A DNA stretch of 64,000 bases. Source: Flavobacterium cerinum (GTDB lineage Bacteria; Bacteroidota; Bacteroidia; Flavobacteriales; Flavobacteriaceae). Under the pieces are notes generated by a model. That model did no database searches, had not been told where the DNA came from, and worked only from the letters and a program-made list of their open reading frames with translations. This document shows positions 28,896 to 37,882 of the stretch, piece after piece. Every line of letters begins with the position of its first letter. Positions within the stretch are counted from its first letter, which is position 1. Where the stretch lies: contig NZ_CP101751.1 in the NCBI RefSeq assembly GCF_024496085.1, positions 2,914,001-2,978,000 on the forward strand, written 5' to 3'. The translations under genes were made by a program, and so were the position numbers.

Positions 28896-29762
28896 ATGCT
28901 TTTCTTACTCTTCAGTATACTTTGCAGTGTTTCCGTCGGAATCCTCTTTAAAATAGCCAAACGTTATCCCGTTTCTTTTCAGCAAATCATCAATTATAAT
29001 TATGTAATCGCCATACTCCTTTGTTATAGTGCCTATCAGCCGGATATAAAAGTAGTCAATTCAAATGCACCCTGGATCGTTTATGGCGCACTGTCAGTAT
29101 TATTGCCTACGGTTTTTCTGGTATTGGCCGCTTCCGTTCAGCATATCGGTATTGTTAAAACGGATATAGCACAGCGTTTTTCATTGATCATTTCTATCAT
29201 GGCGGCTTTTTTGGTTTTTCATGAAACGATAAGTCCGATAAAATGGTTAGGACTGGCGATCGGTTTAATCGCAATTTTTCTGATTCTGTACCGAAAAGAA
29301 AGCAATCCGAATGATCAAAATAATTGGAAGTATCCGGTTGTTGTATTGTTAGGCTTCGGAATTATTGATATTTGCTTTAAATTAATAGCGACACATAACG
29401 AAATTCCGTATACTACTTCCCTGTTTCTGGTTTTCTGCGGTGCGCTTGTAATTGCGACTGTTATTACTGTTTTCCGGTTAATTTCCAAAAAAGAAAAACT
29501 AAACGGTGTCAGTCTTTTGTTCGGCGTTATATTGGGATTATTAAATTTCGGAAATATTCTCTTTTACCTGAAAGCCCACAAAGCGCTGAGCGATAATCCT
29601 TCAACGGTTTTTGCATCGATGAATTTTGGTGTTATTATTTTAGGCACCCTGATTGGCATTCTTGTTTTCAAAGAAAAAGTATCCCGTTTGAACTATTTGG
29701 GAATATTTTTGGCTGTTTTGGCCATAATTGTCATCACTATCTCTCAGTTATACACCTTTTAA
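28896..29762 (+). CDS. DMT/EamA-type transporter
   Basis: 288 residues with about ten hydrophobic helices and two half-repeats, the usual drug/metabolite transporter layout. The first repeat ends around FHETISPIKWLGLAIGLIAI and the second at FKEKVSRLNYLGIFLAVLAI, the paired motif of EamA domains. Transported compound cannot be inferred. Separate from the preceding operon by a terminator. Confidence 0.85.
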   Translation: MLFLLFSILCSVSVGILFKIAKRYPVSFQQIINYNYVIAILLCYSAYQPDIKVVNSNAPWIVYGALSVLLPTVFLVLAASVQHIGIVKTDIAQRFSLIISIMAAFLVFHETISPIKWLGLAIGLIAIFLILYRKESNPNDQNNWKYPVVVLLGFGIIDICFKLIATHNEIPYTTSLFLVFCGALVIATVITVFRLISKKEKLNGVSLLFGVILGLLNFGNILFYLKAHKALSDNPSTVFASMNFGVIILGTLIGILVFKEKVSRLNYLGIFLAVLAIIVITISQLYTF

Positions 29763-29822
29763 GTCTACTTTATATTTTGAAGTTCTGTAAAATTTAGTAT
29801 TTTTAAGAATTAATTTCCGATT

Positions 29823-31745
29823 ATGAAAAACCCCATTGCAGAAAGAATTGCGGATTTTTTAAAGCATTATCCACCTTTTACCAGTTTAAATTACCAGGAA
29901 TTAGTTACAATTTCTGAACATATCAGTGTAAAATATCTGGAAAAGCATCAAATCCTGTTTAAAGTCGGTGATGTTACTCATACCGATTTTTATGTGGTAG
30001 CAAACGGCGCAATTGGTCTTTCTGTAATTTCGGATGCGGAAGAATTTCTGATCGATAAATGTGACGAAGGTGATATTCTGGGTTTACGTCCGTTTTTTGC
30101 TAAGAACAATTATCTGATGACAGCAAAAGCACGTGAAGAAAGTATCGTATATGCGATTCCGATTAGCGTTTTCCAACCTTATGTTCAGAATAACATTAAT
30201 GTTCAGAATTTCCTGTTGGAGAGTTTTGCTTCCAATACCCGTAATCCGTATGATAAAGATCATAGAGGAAAATTAATATCGGAAAATATCATTTTTGATG
30301 AGCAAAGTGCTACGGATATCCAGTATTTCCAACCGATAAAATATACTAAAAACCCGATTACAGCGAGTTCCAGCGATATTATTAAATACATTGCACAAAC
30401 GATGTCGAATAGTCAGATCGGAAGTGTTATTATACACGATAACCAATTACCGATCGGGATTATAACGGATAAAGACCTTCGTTCCAAAATTGCTACCGGT
30501 TTGTTCCCGATTGATACACAAGCTGATAAAATAATGTCGTCACCGGTAATTACCGTACCGGAAAACATTTCAATTGCCGAAGCACAAATGATGTTGTTAA
30601 AACACAATGTAGGTCATTTATGTGTGACGCGTGACGGAACTCCGAAAAGTCCGGTATCCGGGATTATAACCGAACATGATATTGTAGCGGCTCAGGCCAA
30701 TAATCCGGGGATTTTATTAAAGTTGACACGTCGGGCGACCCGTTCAAAAGAATTAAAAGTGGTTCGGGATAAATTAACCGATCTGATTCAAAATTCAATC
30801 GATAAAAATATTCCGATTACTCATATTACCAGTGTGGCTGCCGAGATAAATATTGCGCTAACGAAAAGAGCTATTGATCTGGCTATCGATAAAATGGAAA
30901 CGCCTCCGCCTACCCGATTTGCCTGGTTTAATCTGGGAAGTCAAGGTCGAAAAGAACAACTGTTATTGACGGATATCGACAATATTCTGATCTTTGAAGA
31001 TGTGGAAGCGGAACGCTATGACGATGTTAAACAATACTTTTTACAGTTGGCTGAAAAAGTAATTGAAACACTGGAGAAAGTCGGATATGAACCTTGTCCG
31101 CAAAACCTAATGGCTAACAATGAACTTTGGTGTAAATCTCTGACTGACTGGATAAAACAATACAATACCTGGATTAATACTCCAGGTGAAAAAGGGATTA
31201 ATCTTAGTACTATTTTCTTTGATTATGATTTAATTTACGGTGATGTTTCGTTCGAAAATTCATTGACAGAAAGTATTTTCAACAGTGCTGATAACAATCA
31301 ATTGTTCTATGCTTTTTTAGGAACGAATGCAATAAAAAAACCGGCACCGTTAGGTTTCTTCCGACAGTTTCTTTTGGAACAGGACGAGGAACATAAAGAT
31401 GCTTTCGACATAAAAAACCGGGCGATTATGCCTTTGGTTGATGCCGCAAGAGTATTAACAATTAGTCGTGGTATTAAAGGAATAACCAATACCTACCAAC
31501 GTTATAAGAAACTGGCGGATATTGAACCGCAAAATGCCGATTTATATCTGGAATGCGCAGAAGCTTTTAATACATTGACCTGGTTCCGCACCGATGAAGG
31601 TTTACAAAACAGCTCAAACGGAAGTTACATCAATATGCAGGAACTTTCAAAAGTGGATAAAGTAAAATTAAAAAACTGCTTCCAACCGATTAATGATATA
31701 CAGGATTTAATTAAAAATCGTTTTCAACTGACCTATTTCACTTAA
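29823..31745 (+). CDS. cNMP-binding/CBS/DUF294 putative nucleotidyltransferase
   Basis: 640 residues. Domains in order: cyclic-nucleotide-binding-like domain (about 10-130), a CBS pair (about 175-300, with IGIITDKDLRSKI and GIITEHDIVAAQ), then a DUF294 nucleotidyltransferase-like part with GSQGRKEQLLLTDIDNI (Gly-Ser...Asp-x-Asp metal site) near residue 375, and a helical DUF294 C-terminal domain. Relatives resemble GlnD-type uridylyltransferases. Four bases before the exonuclease gene. In other Bacteroidota I recall this pair close to acetyl-CoA synthetase genes, as here. Confidence 0.88.
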   Translation: MKNPIAERIADFLKHYPPFTSLNYQELVTISEHISVKYLEKHQILFKVGDVTHTDFYVVANGAIGLSVISDAEEFLIDKCDEGDILGLRPFFAKNNYLMTAKAREESIVYAIPISVFQPYVQNNINVQNFLLESFASNTRNPYDKDHRGKLISENIIFDEQSATDIQYFQPIKYTKNPITASSSDIIKYIAQTMSNSQIGSVIIHDNQLPIGIITDKDLRSKIATGLFPIDTQADKIMSSPVITVPENISIAEAQMMLLKHNVGHLCVTRDGTPKSPVSGIITEHDIVAAQANNPGILLKLTRRATRSKELKVVRDKLTDLIQNSIDKNIPITHITSVAAEINIALTKRAIDLAIDKMETPPPTRFAWFNLGSQGRKEQLLLTDIDNILIFEDVEAERYDDVKQYFLQLAEKVIETLEKVGYEPCPQNLMANNELWCKSLTDWIKQYNTWINTPGEKGINLSTIFFDYDLIYGDVSFENSLTESIFNSADNNQLFYAFLGTNAIKKPAPLGFFRQFLLEQDEEHKDAFDIKNRAIMPLVDAARVLTISRGIKGITNTYQRYKKLADIEPQNADLYLECAEAFNTLTWFRTDEGLQNSSNGSYINMQELSKVDKVKLKNCFQPINDIQDLIKNRFQLTYFT

Positions 31746-31749
31746 TATT

Positions 31750-32355
31750 ATGGTATTAGACTGGCTTACGGGTAAAGATATCCCGCAATTCTGGAAACAA
31801 TATATGGCCCATTTTGACAAAGAAGAACAAAATGGTACCAAACGCTATGTTATTTTCGATACCGAAACAACCGGTTTGGACTGGAAAGATGATGTGATTC
31901 TTTCTATCGGTGCTATTTCGGTGATCAATGATGAAATAAAAGTGGGCGATTTTTTTGAAGTATTCCTAAAACAAGAAGTTTTTAATCCTGAAAATGCGAT
32001 TCTAACCGGGATCTTAAAAGAAGGCAAAGAAGAAAAAATTATTGAAGCGGAAGCTATTATCCGTTTTATCGATTTTATAAAAGACGCCACTCTTGTCGGT
32101 CACAACATCAATTTTGATGTAGAGATGATCAATCAAGCTTTAAAGCGCTTGAATCTCGGAAAACTAAAAAACATCATGTTGGACGTTGATGTCATGTACC
32201 AGAAATTTAAAAACCTTCCGGAAGACAAACATCATAGTCTCGATGAATTGTGTGATCTCTTTAAAATAAAGAAAAGTGACCGTCATACCGCATCCGGAGA
32301 CGCTTATATTACGGCATTATTGTTTTTAAAACTAAAACGAAAATTAAAGTTGTAA
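31750..32355 (+). CDS. DnaQ-like 3'-5' exonuclease
   Basis: 201 residues. Exo I FDTETTGLDW, Exo II HNINFDVEMI and Exo III HTASGDAYITALL give the full DEDDh set. Resembles the epsilon/PolC-type exonuclease domain. Directly coupled to the DUF294 gene. Convergent with the SMEK-NACHT gene, with only 33 bases between stop codons and no obvious terminator. Confidence 0.9.
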   Translation: MVLDWLTGKDIPQFWKQYMAHFDKEEQNGTKRYVIFDTETTGLDWKDDVILSIGAISVINDEIKVGDFFEVFLKQEVFNPENAILTGILKEGKEEKIIEAEAIIRFIDFIKDATLVGHNINFDVEMINQALKRLNLGKLKNIMLDVDVMYQKFKNLPEDKHHSLDELCDLFKIKKSDRHTASGDAYITALLFLKLKRKLKL

Positions 32356-32388
32356 TCTGAATTATAAAACACAATTTAACTTTATAAA

Positions 32389-35300
32389 TCAAGCATTTAC
32401 GCTAATCATCAGTTCGTTTATTTCTCTTATACTTTTATTCAATTCAGGAAAAATAATACTTTGATTTAAAAACTTCAAAATCTTATTTTTCATGTCACTA
32501 TTTAATAGTACTTCCTCTTTATTATAGGAAACAATAATCTTATTATCTAATAAGATTTCATTAAGATCTGTAATCGTTAAGTTCATTTTTCTTTCAAAAT
32601 GAATACTATTAGCCATAATTTTATAATTCAATTTATTACCTTTCAAAAACGATCTGAAATACTTTTTGAGTTGATTTGTAACCGATTCACCTCCATTTTC
32701 CTTTAAAGAGATTATTGAATACAGAGAATTATCGTTGGATAGAATTCTATCATCAAAATTCTTTTTACTCAAAGTCGTCTTATTCAGATCAATTCCCCTG
32801 TAAGTTACATTACTAATATTACAGTTATGATCAAAAAATGTTGATTCGGCAAAAGTGCAGTTTAAAAAGTTTTGGTAATTTTCAATATGGCAATTTCTAA
32901 AATACATATCCGTAAAGTCGATTAATAATTGCGATGTCGTCAATACATCAATAAAATAGAAATCCTTTATGGTTACAATACTTGTCTTATTTTGCTCTTC
33001 ATCATCACTAAACAGAAATTTGATGATTTCGGCATTGGTCACTTTTTCTTTATTAATGGAAAGTAAGAAGACGACCAGATTACTAATTGCCATTTTTTTC
33101 TGGAAAACATTCCCCTGATTCTTGTCCTCTTTTTTATAATTATTGATTTCAAGAATTACTTTTTTTATTTTCGCTTTGTAAAAATCAACCTGGTTGCTAG
33201 TCGCTTTCAGTTTATTTCTTAATCCGTTAAAAATAAGTGAATTATATTTAAAATCATTAGAAAGCATATGGATGAATGCATCCGACAGAAAAAAGGATTC
33301 TTCCAATATTATTTCTAAATAAATCGCATTATATTTAAATAGCGAATTATAAAAATCAAAACGGAAAATATAATTATTATTTCTGTCCAGTCCGAAAAAA
33401 GGATTGTCCCGAAGACTATTTTTTACTTTTTCTGATTTTAAATCGATATTTATTCTTCTTAAAAAAGTAATAAAATCGGTATCGTTAAAGTTCCCGTTTT
33501 TCTCAATAGCGATAAGACACAATAATTTTATATAATCATCTACAGGAGGAACAAAACCATTACTTTCTTTTTTAGCGATCTCGCGTTGACAAATTTTATA
33601 AATTAAATAGTCGTTGCTGTTTTCCTTTAATAAAATTTTCGAATCAAATAAATACTCAATCTGCTGATAATCAAAATCATTTTCAACAATCAAGGCAATA
33701 ATTTCCAGTACAAATGGTGAATAGGTAAAAATTTCATTACCGATATCTTCATAAAACTCACCCAATACTTTCTTACATTCTGCAACTTTTTTCAGATTAT
33801 ATCCCGATTGATATTCAAAATGCTTTTCAAAGTACTGCTGTGCTAAAGCTTGATCAAATTTTAATAAATGAAATATTCTGTAGTTTTTTTCAAAATCATC
33901 ATCATCACTAAGAAGCTCTTTCATATAAATGTCTCTGCAATTTATAATTAGCTTCCCTCTTCCTATTTGTTCCTTTAAAGTATTGAAATCTTCAATAAAA
34001 TCTTTTAGATTAAAATTAGGTAACGTTGAAATAATTTCATCAATCCCATCTATAATGACCGTTATGTTACCTAATGCAAAATTTGACTTTATCGTTGTCA
34101 AATCAATTTTACCGGCTTGCTCATTACATATTTCAAATATTGTATTTAAGTCAAAATTCCAGTTATCAATCCGTTCCCGATTCTTGATTTCTGTAATATA
34201 GGATTGAGCATCAAGAAAAAAGACAATATTTTTATCAAAGTCCTGAATAATATCATCATGAATTTTTTGACAGACTGTTGTTTTTCCATCACCTCCGGCT
34301 CCGATAATAAAGGCTACAGAACAATTAGAATCATTTTTTAGCCAATCAAGTATATCATTAATTCGCTCTTTACTTCCATTGATCTCAAATAATGGATCAA
34401 TAAAGAAATCAGTACTTAATTGTTGTGTTTGTTGTATCGTTGCCAAACTATTATCATATAAATACTCATCCAGATACTGAACCGTATTATTAGGGAATTT
34501 ATCCTTAATATATTTGATTCTTAATTCGGTTATCTGATTATAATCTTTAGGTATTAGTATTATTAAATTATTCAGATATTTACTATTCTTATACTTTTTA
34601 TTAAAGTCATCTATTACCTCATTTCTTTTATATTCATGACTGAAAATCAGATAATTTAAGCCGACATTAATATCTTCTTTTTTAAAATTGTAAAAGCAAT
34701 AATGTTTTTCTTCTTCCAGAATATTAATCGAGAAAACCGGATATAACTTTATTAATGTATCTTTTATATCATCAAAATTATACTTGGAAGATGGTTTTTC
34801 TACAAAAATAGCATTGATCAGATCTTCAATTTTTTTAGGATTCTCAATACTTAATGTTTTAGGATTTTTAAACCTTTTATCATCGATTCTATTTAAAAAC
34901 GGTGAAAAAGTAACCAGCTGAAAAGTATTACCCTGGTCACAGCAACTTAAAAAAAGCGGGCATATAGCATCCGATGCATTAATATTTTTCCTTATATAAC
35001 TGTTAGAGACAATAAAAATATATTTCGAAATAAAATCTTTTTTCTGATCCGGAAGCAGCATTATTAAATAATCATAATAACGGGATCTTTCATTTTTAAA
35101 ATTTTCATAAATCTTTTTAGAACTTACAACGACATTAATACCGGATTTAATAATCGTTTCAATGAGTACAACCGCATTATCAAAATCTTCATCATCAAAA
35201 GAAACGCCGATGCAATCCAGGCCGGAAAGTTTACTTTGTGGGATATTATATAAAAACTCGTCTATGATTTTTTTTACCTCTAATGCTTTTCCGATATCCT

Positions 35301-35763
35301 GCTGATTTGCTATTACCCGGTAAATATCATTTATATCAATAAGGCAATCCTCTAAATCAACCGTAAATTTGCCTTTTGTCAGGGTATTTATCTTTTCTTT
35401 GAATGGAGCACTTAACTTCTTCTTGTTTTTCAAAAAAAGAAAATATAATTGATCAAAATCCTGATCCATTCCTTTATCGATAATCTGATTGATCGTATGC
35501 TCTATCTTTTCATTAGAGAATGTCGCTGTAATTTGCACAAAAACTCTTTTGTCTTTATCCAAACCATCAATTGCAGGGAAATTTTTAGAAATTAAATTGG
35601 TATTGACTAAATCATAATCAAATAAAACATTAAGTATCTTTAAGAAAATCGTTTCTATCTGAACATTAATACTATTTTCATTATTTGAATTTTCAATTTC
35701 AATTTTATTTTTTAGTGTGCCTAAACCGGTACTGATCCGATCAAGAAGTCCTCTTGTATTCAT
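32389..35763 (-). CDS. SMEK-NACHT STAND NTPase, probable anti-phage or conflict protein
   Basis: 1124 residues. Residues 5-145 match the SMEK domain pattern: a helix with NSINVQIETIFLKILNVL, then KNFPAIDGLDKDKRVFVQIT and NEKIEHTI. A Rossmann-like stretch at 180-300 (CIGVSFDDEDF, KYIFIVSNSYI) recalls TIR-like sensors but has no clear catalytic glutamate. The NACHT-type ATPase has Walker A GAGGDGKTT at 488-496, Walker B VIIDGIDE at 569-576 and a sensor region KLIINCRD at 604-611. Residues 640-930 are helical; 935-1000 has pentapeptide-like strands. SMEK domains occur at the N-terminus of proteins in bacterial immune loci, and NACHT proteins act as NLR-like sensors that oligomerise on phage ligands. 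Lower-complexity Lys/Asn/Ile-rich composition than the neighbours suggests transfer. Defence function is inference. Confidence 0.82.
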   Translation of the reverse strand: MNTRGLLDRISTGLGTLKNKIEIENSNNENSINVQIETIFLKILNVLFDYDLVNTNLISKNFPAIDGLDKDKRVFVQITATFSNEKIEHTINQIIDKGMDQDFDQLYFLFLKNKKKLSAPFKEKINTLTKGKFTVDLEDCLIDINDIYRVIANQQDIGKALEVKKIIDEFLYNIPQSKLSGLDCIGVSFDDEDFDNAVVLIETIIKSGINVVVSSKKIYENFKNERSRYYDYLIMLLPDQKKDFISKYIFIVSNSYIRKNINASDAICPLFLSCCDQGNTFQLVTFSPFLNRIDDKRFKNPKTLSIENPKKIEDLINAIFVEKPSSKYNFDDIKDTLIKLYPVFSINILEEEKHYCFYNFKKEDINVGLNYLIFSHEYKRNEVIDDFNKKYKNSKYLNNLIILIPKDYNQITELRIKYIKDKFPNNTVQYLDEYLYDNSLATIQQTQQLSTDFFIDPLFEINGSKERINDILDWLKNDSNCSVAFIIGAGGDGKTTVCQKIHDDIIQDFDKNIVFFLDAQSYITEIKNRERIDNWNFDLNTIFEICNEQAGKIDLTTIKSNFALGNITVIIDGIDEIISTLPNFNLKDFIEDFNTLKEQIGRGKLIINCRDIYMKELLSDDDDFEKNYRIFHLLKFDQALAQQYFEKHFEYQSGYNLKKVAECKKVLGEFYEDIGNEIFTYSPFVLEIIALIVENDFDYQQIEYLFDSKILLKENSNDYLIYKICQREIAKKESNGFVPPVDDYIKLLCLIAIEKNGNFNDTDFITFLRRINIDLKSEKVKNSLRDNPFFGLDRNNNYIFRFDFYNSLFKYNAIYLEIILEESFFLSDAFIHMLSNDFKYNSLIFNGLRNKLKATSNQVDFYKAKIKKVILEINNYKKEDKNQGNVFQKKMAISNLVVFLLSINKEKVTNAEIIKFLFSDDEEQNKTSIVTIKDFYFIDVLTTSQLLIDFTDMYFRNCHIENYQNFLNCTFAESTFFDHNCNISNVTYRGIDLNKTTLSKKNFDDRILSNDNSLYSIISLKENGGESVTNQLKKYFRSFLKGNKLNYKIMANSIHFERKMNLTITDLNEILLDNKIIVSYNKEEVLLNSDMKNKILKFLNQSIIFPELNKSIREINELMISVNA

Positions 35764-35803
35764 AAAACAGCATTATTTTTACATCTTTTCATACTATCCT
35801 GTG

Positions 35804-35825
35804 ATAACAAATTATCATTTGTTAT
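35804..35825. promoter_or_regulatory. Perfect 9-base inverted repeat upstream of the NACHT gene
   Basis: ataacaaat (35804-35812), spacer tatc, atttgttat (35817-35825), about 40 bases before the start codon. It overlaps a segment that reads TAATTTG on the minus strand, a near match to the -7 element (one base short), so a bound protein would block transcription. Operator role is inferred. Confidence 0.5.
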
Positions 35826-36032
35826 AAAATTAGTAGTAAAAAAGTTACGTAAAAATAAGTTATACACTCCTATAAACAATACGTATTTTCACTAATTTTT
35901 AACTTACTTTTTTTTAAATCTTCCGGAACTATCACTTTTACTATACAAATAAAAAAAGTAATTATCTTATTTTAAGAGAATCCGACAATGCGCTTTTGTA
36001 ACCTGTTTTTGCTTTTAAAGATTAGATAATAC

Positions 36033-36060
36033 GATAACACGGATTTGTAATCCGTGTTTG
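36033..36060. repeat. REP-like palindromic unit, copy 1
   Basis: acacggatt (36037-36045), tgt, aatccgtgt (36049-36057), preceded by cgata. It folds into a perfect 9-base-pair hairpin. A diverged copy starts 100 bases downstream. Confidence 0.65.
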
Positions 36061-36131
36061 CGATTACAAACGAGTTACCACTTTTGATAAGAAATTGAGA
36101 AAAAAAATTCAGGGGACACTTATAATACGTT

Positions 36132-36160
36132 CGATAACGCGGATTTGCAATCCGTGTTTA
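36132..36160. repeat. REP-like palindromic unit, copy 2
   Basis: acgcggatt (36137-36145), tgc, aatccgtgt (36149-36157), preceded by the same cgata as copy 1. One arm carries a compensable change (a to g) that still allows G-U pairing. A lone right arm aatccgtgt also occurs at 36692-36700. Confidence 0.65.
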
Positions 36161-36191
36161 CAATTACATAAGGTCTTATTGTTTTCAAAAA

Positions 36192-36593
36192 TTAAAGATC
36201 AGACCGAAGCGGGACGACTCGTAAAAAATTCCGGATTTCGGTATAGTTTTGAAGGTTATACTGACTAACTTTTATTTTAATCTTCGGATTGCTTTTATCG
36301 GTTATAACAAAGTAGCGGAGTGAAAAATAGCGCGGTAACTTTACATACTCCCTACTACATACGACATTGCTTTGATGTATAAAACAAGACTTTCTAAAGA
36401 CTCTTTTTATTTTTATCACATCACCGGTTATTTCAACTTTTAGCTTACATCGAAAAAAGGATGGTAACATAATTAAAGTTGAAATAAAATAACCGGTATA
36501 GATTAATACGGTTAAAAATACATTCTCCAGTATTTCAAGCTTAAAATTATATTCCTGTTCGCTGTTCCTCATTATCTTACTAAATATGATCAT
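36192..36593 (-). CDS. Small membrane protein with PH-like tail, paralogue of the upstream gene
   Basis: 133 residues. One or two hydrophobic segments at about 25-47, then a beta-rich domain with YFVITDKSNPKIKIKVSQYN ending in a helix (TEIRNFLR). The 148-residue product upstream has the same ending pattern, so the two are tandem paralogues. A second Met at codon 8 is an alternative start. No family recognised; the tail resembles bacterial PH-like domains. Tandem membrane paralogues behind the ferredoxin gene would fit immunity proteins, which is only a hypothesis. Confidence 0.68.
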   Translation of the reverse strand: MIIFSKIMRNSEQEYNFKLEILENVFLTVLIYTGYFISTLIMLPSFFRCKLKVEITGDVIKIKRVFRKSCFIHQSNVVCSREYVKLPRYFSLRYFVITDKSNPKIKIKVSQYNLQNYTEIRNFLRVVPLRSDL

Positions 36594-36757
36594 TGTTTAC
36601 TTTCAAAAATGAAAAAAGACACGATCGGCAACAAGGAAATGATTGAAAAGTACAGAAAAAAGGATTTTTTTAGCTGATAAAACCCATTTTTAATCCGTGT
36701 ATACTTTACACTACAAAAAAAGAGTTGTGTTGTTAGAAGTAATTTTTTAATCCGGAA

Positions 36758-37204
36758 TTACAAAGAAAAATAATTCCGAATCTGATTATAATTTCGAATA
36801 TAATATTCCGATATTTTTATCTTGGTTTTCGGATTACTTTTATCTTCTATTACAAAATATTTATTTGGCATAGAATATTGTGAAAAGCTTTCTTTTTCGC
36901 TTGAACAAATAATATTTTTTTTAGAGATTATTCTGCTTTTAAAAAATAAGATTACAAACCGAACCTCTTTATCCGTTACGGTTAAGCGTACAAAATGATT
37001 CGCTATAAAATAAGGTACTAAAAAACAACATATTAATAAAATAAGGCTAATCATAGTATCCAATAGATTACTTTTTATCACTAACGGCGACAAAAATTGG
37101 CCATTATGAATAATTTCCCAAGCGTATTTTAGTGTAAAAAGTACTAGAATCAAATACCAAGCAACCGGTATAATGATTCTATAACTATATTTTGATTTGA
37201 GCAT
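36758..37204 (-). CDS. Two-helix membrane protein with PH-like tail
   Basis: 148 residues. Two membrane segments (about 10-30 and 45-70) are followed by a beta-rich tail with YFVIEDKSNPKTKIKISEYY and a closing helix NQIRNYFSL. Very similar in plan to the 133-residue product. Starts 8 bases after the ferredoxin stop codon, so it is translated from the same transcript. Function unknown. Confidence 0.72.
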   Translation of the reverse strand: MLKSKYSYRIIIPVAWYLILVLFTLKYAWEIIHNGQFLSPLVIKSNLLDTMISLILLICCFLVPYFIANHFVRLTVTDKEVRFVILFFKSRIISKKNIICSSEKESFSQYSMPNKYFVIEDKSNPKTKIKISEYYIRNYNQIRNYFSL

Positions 37205-37212
37205 ACTATTTA

Positions 37213-37872
37213 TTAATTAGTATTTTGAGAATCATATATTGCTATACCAACAGAAATCCCTGTTGCGATGAGTCCTATTGGCCCCGGAATAAAACCTGCG
37301 GCTCCTAATAATGTCAATCCTAAATTTGTCCAATCTTCGTTGGTAATCTCACCATCAGAAAATGCAACTATAGTACTAATCCCTTGTAAAACAGTACCAA
37401 CAGCCGCAATTTTACCTAAAGGATCTTTTAAAATATACTTAGCATCTGTAGTCAATTCTCCTCCTAAAGAGCTAACTAACTTTTCAACAGCAACAGCATT
37501 TAATCCTTTTATTCCATTAACCAACTCCAGACCATCCATTTTTTCCTTTAATAAGCTGTTATTGTATTGAGTAAAAAATGAATAGTTTTGAATTACGAAC
37601 GATGGTAATCCATCTGAATTCCCATTGCCAAATCCGGGATTTGTCGATCCGTTTATCGAAATTGCCCCTGTCGGACAAATTTCAACACATTCCCAACAAC
37701 TATGGCAAATGATATGATTGATAGCTATATTAGCACCAATATAAAAATAATCCTGTTCCCAACCTCCTGAAATATATTTTCTTCCTACTTTAATTGCATT
37801 AACATCGCAAACAGGTTCACATAATGTACATTCAGTACATAAATCACTATTAACTTTTATAAATCGACTCAT
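37213..37872 (-). CDS. 2[4Fe-4S] ferredoxin-like protein with hydrophobic, toxin-like C-terminal extension
   Basis: 219 residues. Two classical cluster motifs: CTECTLCEPVC (C12, C15, C18, C22) and CHSCWECVEICP (C56, C59, C62, C66). A glycine-rich linker (about 74-90) leads to a helical section and then a hydrophobic Gly/Ala/Ile hairpin at about 175-213 (LTLLGAAGFIPGPIGLIA and following). Ordinary bacterial ferredoxins end near residue 60-100. Hydrophobic hairpins of this kind occur in pre-toxin or pore-forming regions of polymorphic toxins. No signal peptide. It lies 10 bases after a Tat lipoprotein gene and 8 bases before a membrane protein gene. Electron transfer is the plain reading; a secreted effector with immunity partners is the speculative one. 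Confidence 0.75.
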   Translation of the reverse strand: MSRFIKVNSDLCTECTLCEPVCDVNAIKVGRKYISGGWEQDYFYIGANIAINHIICHSCWECVEICPTGAISINGSTNPGFGNGNSDGLPSFVIQNYSFFTQYNNSLLKEKMDGLELVNGIKGLNAVAVEKLVSSLGGELTTDAKYILKDPLGKIAAVGTVLQGISTIVAFSDGEITNEDWTNLGLTLLGAAGFIPGPIGLIATGISVGIAIYDSQNTN

Positions 37873-37882
37873 TCAAACTCTA

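Larger units (their letters stand above)
35764..36191. other. Promoter region of the SMEK-NACHT gene with palindromic repeats
   Basis: 428 bases. The part next to 35763 holds a perfect inverted repeat and must include the NACHT-gene promoter. The far part holds two copies of a palindromic element 100 bases apart. No coding potential seen. Confidence 0.6.

Noticed and set aside
36033..36160. Two repeat units considered as a CRISPR array
   Set aside because: Only two palindromic units with a 70-base interval, no further repeats and no cas genes nearby.
36609..36677. 22-codon plus-strand frame MKKDTIGNKEMIEKYRKK...
   Set aside because: Too short, no conserved motif and opposite to the surrounding operon; probably chance in AT-rich DNA.
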